Assembly: GCF_900240335.1 (NCBI RefSeq)
Contig: NZ_LT964979.1
Coordinates: 1,860,001 to 1,924,000, forward strand
DNA: 64,000 bases
Direction: 5' to 3'
Origin: Flavimobilis massiliensis
GTDB lineage: Bacteria > Actinomycetota > Actinomycetes > Actinomycetales > Cellulomonadaceae
Each line of letters opens with the position of its first letter. The stretch's first letter is position 1. Shown one piece after another: positions 58,997-64,000 of this stretch. Under the pieces are notes generated by a model. It saw only the letters and a list, made by a program, of their open reading frames with translations. It had not been told where the DNA came from and did not search any database. Position numbers and translations under genes: made by a program.

Positions 58997-60916
58997 ATGG
59001 AACGTCTTCGCGCCTACCCCTGGGTCATCGCCACGCTCGCCGTCGGCGCCGTCGGTCTCGCCCTCCTCGCCGCAGGCCTCGACGACGCCTCCCGCTGGAC
59101 CGTCGTCGCCTGGGTCGTCCTCGTCGCCGCCATGCAAGCCTGGGACATGGTCCGGTCGCTGCGCGCCGGAGACGTCGGCCTCGACATCCTCGCCGTCCTC
59201 GCCATCTCCGCAGCCGTCGCCGTCGGCGAGCACTGGGCCGCCCTCGTCGTCGTCATCATGCTCACCGGAGGCGAAGCCCTCGAGGACTACGCCGAGCGCC
59301 GCGCCAAGCGCGAGCTCACCGCCCTCCTCGACCGCGCACCCCGCACCGCCCACCGCGTCGACGGCTCCGGCACCGTGACCGACATCCCCGTCGAGGACGT
59401 CGCCATCGGCGACATCCTCCTCGTCAAGCCCGCCGAGGTCGTCCCCGTCGACGGCGAGCTCGTCGACGACACCGCCGTCCTCGACGAGTCCTCCGTCACC
59501 GGCGAGCCCCTCCCCGTCGAGCACGTCCGCGGCGACCGCATCGTCTCCGGCTCCATCAACGGCGACGGCGTCGCCCACATCCGCGCGACGGCGCTCGCCG
59601 CCGACTCCCAATACCAGCAGATCGTCGACCTCGTCGCCGCCGCCGAGGAGACCCGCGCCCCCATGGTGCGGCTTGCCGACCGCTACGCCGTCCCGTTCAC
59701 GATCGTCGCCGTCGCCATCGCGCTCCTCGCCTGGTGGGTAAGCGGTGATCCCCGCCGCCTCGCCGAGGTCCTCGTCGTCGCCACCCCCTGCCCGCTGCTC
59801 ATCGCCGCGCCCGTCGCCTTCGTCGCCGGCATGTCCCGCTCCGCCAAGGCAGGCGTCGTCGTCAAGGGCGGCGGCGTCCTCGAACAGCTCGCACGCGTCC
59901 GCACCGTCGCGCTCGACAAGACCGGAACGCTCACGCACGGCCACCCCCACATCACCCGCGTCGTCGCGACCGACGGCCTCACCGAGGACGACGTCCTCGC
60001 CCTCGCCGCGGCCGCCGAGCAGTACTCCGCCCACCCCATCGCCGTCGCGCTCGTCGCCGGAGCCCGCGAGCGCGGCACCACAGTGCAGCCCGGCACCGAC
60101 GTCACCGAGGAGACCGCGCACGGCGTCGCCGCGACCGTCGGCGGCCGACGCGTCGCCGTCGGCAAGGGCACGTGGGTCGTCCAGGCGTCGGCGCCCGACG
60201 CGATTGCCGACGCGTCCCGCACCGACGACCCGCTCGCCGCCCAGAGCGACGTCACCCCGGGAGCCGTCGCCGTGCACGTCGCCGTCGACGGCGAGCGTGT
60301 CGGCATCGTCGAGCTCGCCGACGCCGTCCGCGACGAGTCCGCCGCCGTCCTCGCAACCCTCCGGGGCGTCGGCGTCGAGCACATCGTCATGCTCACGGGC
60401 GACGCCGAAGCCACCGCGCAGCACGTCGCCGCCGAGGTCGGCGTCGACGAGGTCCGCGCGTCCCTCCTCCCCCAGGAGAAGGTCGCGGCCGTCGCAAGCT
60501 TGCCCGAACGGCCCGTCCTCATGGTCGGCGACGGCGTCAACGACGCCCCCGTCCTCGCTGTCGCCGACGTCGGCGTCGCGATGGGCGCCACGGGCGCGAC
60601 CGCCGCGAGCGAGTCGGCCGACGCCGTCCTGCTCGTCGACGACCTCGGAGCGCTCGTCCGCCTCGTCGGGATCTCCCGCCGCACCGTGCGGGTCGCACTC
60701 GAGAGCATCTGGGCCGGCATCGGCCTATCCGTCGTCCTCATGCTCGTCGCCGCATTCGGCTTCCTGCCCGCCCTCGCGGGCGCTGCGATGCAGGAGGTCG
60801 TCGACCTCGTCGCGATCCTCGGCGCCCTCCGCGCTCTCACCCCCGGACAGGGCGAACCGACGCTCGCGTCCGTGGCGCACGCGGCCGAGCCTGCCCAGCA
60901 GTCGGTCCCCGCCTGA
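58997..60916 (+). CDS. P1B-type heavy-metal-transporting ATPase
   Basis: 639 residues from ATG 58997. No N-terminal HMA domain. Membrane helices at about 8-50 and 65-95, actuator motif SSVTGEPLP, metal-site helix VVATPCPLLIAAPVAF (CPx motif), phosphorylation motif DKTGTLTHG, P1B-specific AEQYSAHPIAVAL (HP locus), GDGVNDAP hinge, and C-terminal MQEVVDLVAILGALRAL. It pumps a transition metal out of the cytoplasm. The CPx motif suits Cu/Zn/Cd/Pb groups; the absent HMA domain and Zur-like box favour Zn/Mn-type specificity, but this is inference. Confidence 0.92.
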   Translation: MERLRAYPWVIATLAVGAVGLALLAAGLDDASRWTVVAWVVLVAAMQAWDMVRSLRAGDVGLDILAVLAISAAVAVGEHWAALVVVIMLTGGEALEDYAERRAKRELTALLDRAPRTAHRVDGSGTVTDIPVEDVAIGDILLVKPAEVVPVDGELVDDTAVLDESSVTGEPLPVEHVRGDRIVSGSINGDGVAHIRATALAADSQYQQIVDLVAAAEETRAPMVRLADRYAVPFTIVAVAIALLAWWVSGDPRRLAEVLVVATPCPLLIAAPVAFVAGMSRSAKAGVVVKGGGVLEQLARVRTVALDKTGTLTHGHPHITRVVATDGLTEDDVLALAAAAEQYSAHPIAVALVAGARERGTTVQPGTDVTEETAHGVAATVGGRRVAVGKGTWVVQASAPDAIADASRTDDPLAAQSDVTPGAVAVHVAVDGERVGIVELADAVRDESAAVLATLRGVGVEHIVMLTGDAEATAQHVAAEVGVDEVRASLLPQEKVAAVASLPERPVLMVGDGVNDAPVLAVADVGVAMGATGATAASESADAVLLVDDLGALVRLVGISRRTVRVALESIWAGIGLSVVLMLVAAFGFLPALAGAAMQEVVDLVAILGALRALTPGQGEPTLASVAHAAEPAQQSVPA

Positions 60917-61038
60917 GGGCGCGCCCCTTCGCGGGCCGGGCTGCGCACCTCGCAAGCCGGGCTGGGCAACTCGTGGGCAGGGCTGGGCGGGGCGGCGCTC
61001 GTGGCGGAGGATAGGGGAACGCCGGACGAGGAGGTCAC

Positions 61039-62106
61039 ATGTTCGCCACGGGCATCGACGCACGCGACGCGTCACGCTCCGAGAGCGCCGACGACCTCGA
61101 GATCGTCGCGGCCCGCGACGTGCCGCTCGGTGGTCCGCGCGGGATGACCGTCCGCCGCACCCTGCCGTCGAAGGCACGGTCGATGGTCGGTGCGTTCTGC
61201 TTCGTCGACCACTACGGGCCCGACGACGTCGCGGCGACGGGCGGCATGGACGTCCCGCCCCACCCGCACACGGGGCTGCAGACCGTCACCTGGCTGTTCG
61301 AGGGGCGCGTGCTCCACCGTGACGCGCTCGGCTCCGTCCAGGAGATCGCGCCCGGGCAGCTCAACCTCATGACGGCCGGCGCGGGGATTTGCCACTCCGA
61401 GGAGGCGACGCCCGGGCTCTTCCCCACCAACGGCACGCTCCGCGGCGTGCAGCTGTGGACCGCGCTGCCCTCGGGGACGCGCGACGGTGAGCGCGCGTTC
61501 GAGCACGTCGCGGACCTGCCGTCGTTCGTCGTGCACGACGTATCGGAGCGCGCGGAGGCGGCGAGCGGTGAGGCGGCGTCCGGTCGGCACCGGGCGCGTA
61601 GCGTGGGGCCGCGCGAGGCGGGGCTCGTGCGGGTCTTCATGGGCTCGCTCGGCGGGGTGGCGTCACCTGCCCGGGCGGACACGCCGCTCGTCGCGGCGCA
61701 GCTCGATCTCGCTCCGGGTGTCGTCGTGCGGCTCGACGTCGAGGAGTCGTTCGAGCACGCGGTGCTCGTCGACCGGGGTGCACTGCGCCTCGAGGGTGCG
61801 TCCGTGCCGGTCGCGTCCCTCGGGTACGTCCCGCCGGGCCGGAGCACGCTCGAGCTGCGGACGGGTGACGAGCCGGTGCGGGCGGTGCTCATCGGCGGGG
61901 AGCCGTTCGAGGAGCAGGTCCTCATGTGGTGGAACTTCGTCGGGCGCACTCATGAGGAGGTCGTCGAGGCGCGACGGCTGTGGCAGGACGCCGTCGCTGG
62001 AGGGGCGGAGGGCGAGGCGCGCTTCGGACGGGTGATCGGGTACGAGGGCGCGCCGCTGCCAGCGCCCGAGCTGCCCCATGTCCGTCTCCGACCTCGGTCC
62101 CGCTGA
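61039..62106 (+). CDS. Pirin-family protein
   Basis: 355 residues from ATG 61039 (GAGGAGG upstream). The N-terminal cupin has FVDHYGPDDVAATGGMDVPP, PHPHTGLQTVTWLFEGRVLHRDALG and GAGICHSEEA, supplying the His/His/His/Glu metal site of pirins. A C-terminal pirin domain with GSLGG... and VLIGGEPFEEQVLMWWNFVGR follows. Some bacterial pirins are quercetin 2,3-dioxygenases, others modulate enzymes or transcription. No neighbour points to a pathway. Confidence 0.93.
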   Translation: MFATGIDARDASRSESADDLEIVAARDVPLGGPRGMTVRRTLPSKARSMVGAFCFVDHYGPDDVAATGGMDVPPHPHTGLQTVTWLFEGRVLHRDALGSVQEIAPGQLNLMTAGAGICHSEEATPGLFPTNGTLRGVQLWTALPSGTRDGERAFEHVADLPSFVVHDVSERAEAASGEAASGRHRARSVGPREAGLVRVFMGSLGGVASPARADTPLVAAQLDLAPGVVVRLDVEESFEHAVLVDRGALRLEGASVPVASLGYVPPGRSTLELRTGDEPVRAVLIGGEPFEEQVLMWWNFVGRTHEEVVEARRLWQDAVAGGAEGEARFGRVIGYEGAPLPAPELPHVRLRPRSR

Positions 62107-62185
62107 CGGAGGAGTAGCGTCGGAGGGTGGGAGGGCAACGAGTTCTGCGTGCTCTCGTCCCGCGACCGCTGACCCACCGAGCTCG

Positions 62186-64000
62186 TCAGGCGGCCGCGAG
62201 GATCGCGTGGCCGGCCTGGCGGCGACGCCAGGCCGTCGCGCCCACCGCAGCCCCGACCGACGCTGCCGCCCACACGATCATCACGACGAGCGCACCGCCC
62301 GCAGCGCCTTCGTGCGCGAGCCCGCCGAGCACCTGACCCGCCGCGTGTAGCGGCCCGAGCTCACCGAGGTCTCCGACCCAGGCGGGCGCCGACGGAGCCG
62401 ACGCCGCGACGAGCACGGCGACACCGACGACGAGCGCGAACGCACGACCCACGTTCCCCGTCCATGCGACGACGGCGTGGAGGAACCACAGGAGCACGAC
62501 GGCGACGAACGCGGCGGCCGGGACGACGACCCACGACGTGTCCGTGACGGCCGCGACGACAACACCCGCGAGAACGCCCTGCACGGCCGCGACCGCGGAC
62601 GTCGCGCCGAGACCGCGCGCGGTGACCGCGAACGACGAGCGCGTCGTGCCGAGCGCGGCTGCGCCCGAGACGTGGGGGCGCATCGTGAGGACGAGCGCGC
62701 CGAGCCACAGGGCGACGGCCATCGTCACGCCGACCCCACCGAGCGGGCCGAGCCCGCGCGGTGCGGGGGTCGCGACGGGCTGCGCGATGACCTCCGCGAG
62801 CGCGGTCGGGTCCGTGACGTTCTGCTGGGCGAGGGCGTCGACGGCCTGGGTGAGGCCGCCCGCGAGCTCGCCTGCCCCGTCGGTGAGCTGGATGGTGCCG
62901 GGCAAGGTCTGCCCGAGTCCGTCGGCGAGCGTCGACGCGCCGTCGCGGAGCGCGCCCGCGCCGTCCGACGCTCCGCGCGCACCCTCGGAGAGCTGGGAGA
63001 CACCCCCGGCGAGGTCCTTCGCGCCGTCCGCGAGACCGGCCGTGCCCGTCGACAGGGTGTGCGCACCGCTCGCGAGCGTGCCCGCGCCCTTCGACAGCGT
63101 CGACGTGCCGGCGGAGAGCTTCGAGAGCCCGCCGGAGAGGCTCGTTGCCCCGGTCGACAGCGTCGACGTGCCCGTCGCGAGCGTGCTCGCGCCCGTGGCG
63201 ACCTCCTTCGCCCCGGCGGCGAGCTCGGTCGCTCCCGTCGCGAGCGCGTCCGCGCCGTCGGCGACGCCGCGTGCACCTGCGGCGAGGCCGTGGAGGCCCG
63301 CGGCCGGTGACGTCGGGTCCGCGTCGGGGTTGCCGACGAGGGCGCCGAGGCCCGCGACGAGGCCGTGGAGGCCTGTGGCGGAACCGGCGTCGCCCTCAAG
63401 CTGTGCAAGGCCGTCGACGATCTGGGTGCTGCCCGCGCGGTATGCCGCGACGGCCCCGGCGATCTTGGCGTCGAGCTCGCGGCATGCGGTCTCGGTGCCG
63501 GGTGCGGGCTCGGGGAGGCATCCGGCGGCTGCCTGGGCTGCGGTGAGCTGCGTGACGCCGGCGACGAGCTCGTCGAGCCCGTCACCGACGAGCTTGTCGA
63601 CCCCGGCGCGGGCCTGTCCGACCGCTGCGGGAAGCCCGGCGACGTCGGGCTGCATCGCGCTCATCCCGTCAAGCAGCTGCTCGACGCCGTCGGCGACAGC
63701 GTCCGCACCGGTCGCGAGAGGCCCGGCACCCTGCGCGAGCGCGGCGGCGCCGTCGGAGAGACCCGACGTGCCGGTCGCGAGCGCGTCGGCGCCGTCGGCG
63801 AGCTTCTTCGCGCCGGAGGCGAGGTCCTTCGCGCCCTTCGACGACTGTGCTGCACCGTCCGCGAGGGGCTTGGTCCCTGCGGCGAGGTCCTTGGCCCCAC
63901 CAGCGAGGTCCTTCGCCCCGGTCGCGAGGGTCCCGGCGCCGTCGGCGAGCGTCGTCGCACCTGTGGCGGCGCTTCCGGCGCCGGTCGCGAGAGTGCCGAG
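62186..64000 (-). CDS. YhgE/Pip-family membrane protein, N-terminus beyond the window (partial)
   Basis: 605 codons remain open to position 64000, so the gene starts outside. The upstream ~350 residues are ATGAxxLADGA/LAxGAKDLA 7-residue repeats with an intervening segment carrying two cysteines (AAGCLPEPAPGTETACREL). The C-terminal ~220 residues form five or six membrane helices (VGVTMAVALWLGALVLTM, VVVPAAAFVAVVLLWFLHAVV). Same family as the 33156 protein but with a different C-terminal membrane region and no adjacent TetR visible. The repeats are as GC-rich and internally redundant as those at 33700-35100, which makes this locus hard to assemble. Confidence 0.85.
   Translation of the reverse strand, partial: LGTLATGAGSAATGATTLADGAGTLATGAKDLAGGAKDLAAGTKPLADGAAQSSKGAKDLASGAKKLADGADALATGTSGLSDGAAALAQGAGPLATGADAVADGVEQLLDGMSAMQPDVAGLPAAVGQARAGVDKLVGDGLDELVAGVTQLTAAQAAAGCLPEPAPGTETACRELDAKIAGAVAAYRAGSTQIVDGLAQLEGDAGSATGLHGLVAGLGALVGNPDADPTSPAAGLHGLAAGARGVADGADALATGATELAAGAKEVATGASTLATGTSTLSTGATSLSGGLSKLSAGTSTLSKGAGTLASGAHTLSTGTAGLADGAKDLAGGVSQLSEGARGASDGAGALRDGASTLADGLGQTLPGTIQLTDGAGELAGGLTQAVDALAQQNVTDPTALAEVIAQPVATPAPRGLGPLGGVGVTMAVALWLGALVLTMRPHVSGAAALGTTRSSFAVTARGLGATSAVAAVQGVLAGVVVAAVTDTSWVVVPAAAFVAVVLLWFLHAVVAWTGNVGRAFALVVGVAVLVAASAPSAPAWVGDLGELGPLHAAGQVLGGLAHEGAAGGALVVMIVWAAASVGAAVGATAWRRRQAGHAILAAA

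Overview
The window is high-GC DNA (strong G/C third-position bias, frequent GTG/TTG starts, GGAGG-type ribosome binding sites) of an actinobacterium, most likely order Micrococcales near Cellulomonadaceae/Sanguibacteraceae. Supporting signs are an HspR/HAIR-controlled dnaK operon, DUF4235 and DUF6318 proteins, a sortase-anchored surface protein and sugar-utilisation operons with LacI regulators. No phage, plasmid, insertion sequence, integrase or CRISPR array was seen. The sequence is a scaffold. Single N characters at 13750, 23562 and 50112 mark joins, and two joins carry unremoved Illumina Nextera adapter sequence (13750-13831 and 49958-50112), so neighbourhoods across those points are not proven.

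Layout. 1-2290: start of a GH13 glucosidase with an operator, a CueP-type copper lipoprotein, and a secreted beta-helix protein. 2302-11877: tRNA-Ser and an eight-gene minus-strand operon (sugar-binding lipoprotein, ABC ATPase, two permeases, LacI regulator, sugar-phosphate epimerase, FGGY kinase, AraD). The enzymes would carry an imported L-pentulose through L-ribulose-5-phosphate to D-xylulose-5-phosphate. 11994-15533: sirtuin, tyrosine phosphatase, truncated ECF sigma factor, degenerate GGDEF-like protein. 15691-19732: dnaK-grpE-dnaJ-hspR with two HAIR operators. 20050-23902: a four-domain cold-shock protein, a small P-loop kinase, two CrcB fluoride channels, a decayed GH3 glycosidase, and many palindromic repeats. 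23994-28140: thiB-thiP-thiQ thiamine transporter under a TPP riboswitch. 28476-31898: DUF4235, VOC dioxygenase-like, DsbA/FrnE with a small Cys-tailed protein, and a secreted HECAH protein. 32125-36521: TetR-controlled ABC/YhgE export operon. 36606-42254: probable defence-flavoured island (NERD protein, Mrr-like nuclease, Nudix plus PLD-helicase-DUF3427). 42707-47565: lipoprotein pair and an LPVTG surface protein. 47774-50877: DUF255 thioredoxin-like protein (cut by adapter) and a glutamine amidotransferase. 51145-56921: RND efflux pump with TetR, and an AspT-like exchanger. 57175-64000: chemotaxis receptor, metal P-type ATPase with a Zur-like box, pirin, and a second YhgE protein running off the end.

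The most unusual feature is the density of palindromic intergenic repeats. At least four families occur, several in tandem pairs or triplets with a ~62-bp period, and two copies of one family lie in frame inside protein-coding genes. The best candidate for a less-described system is the Nudix + PLD-SF2 helicase-DUF3427 operon divergent from an Mrr-like membrane nuclease.
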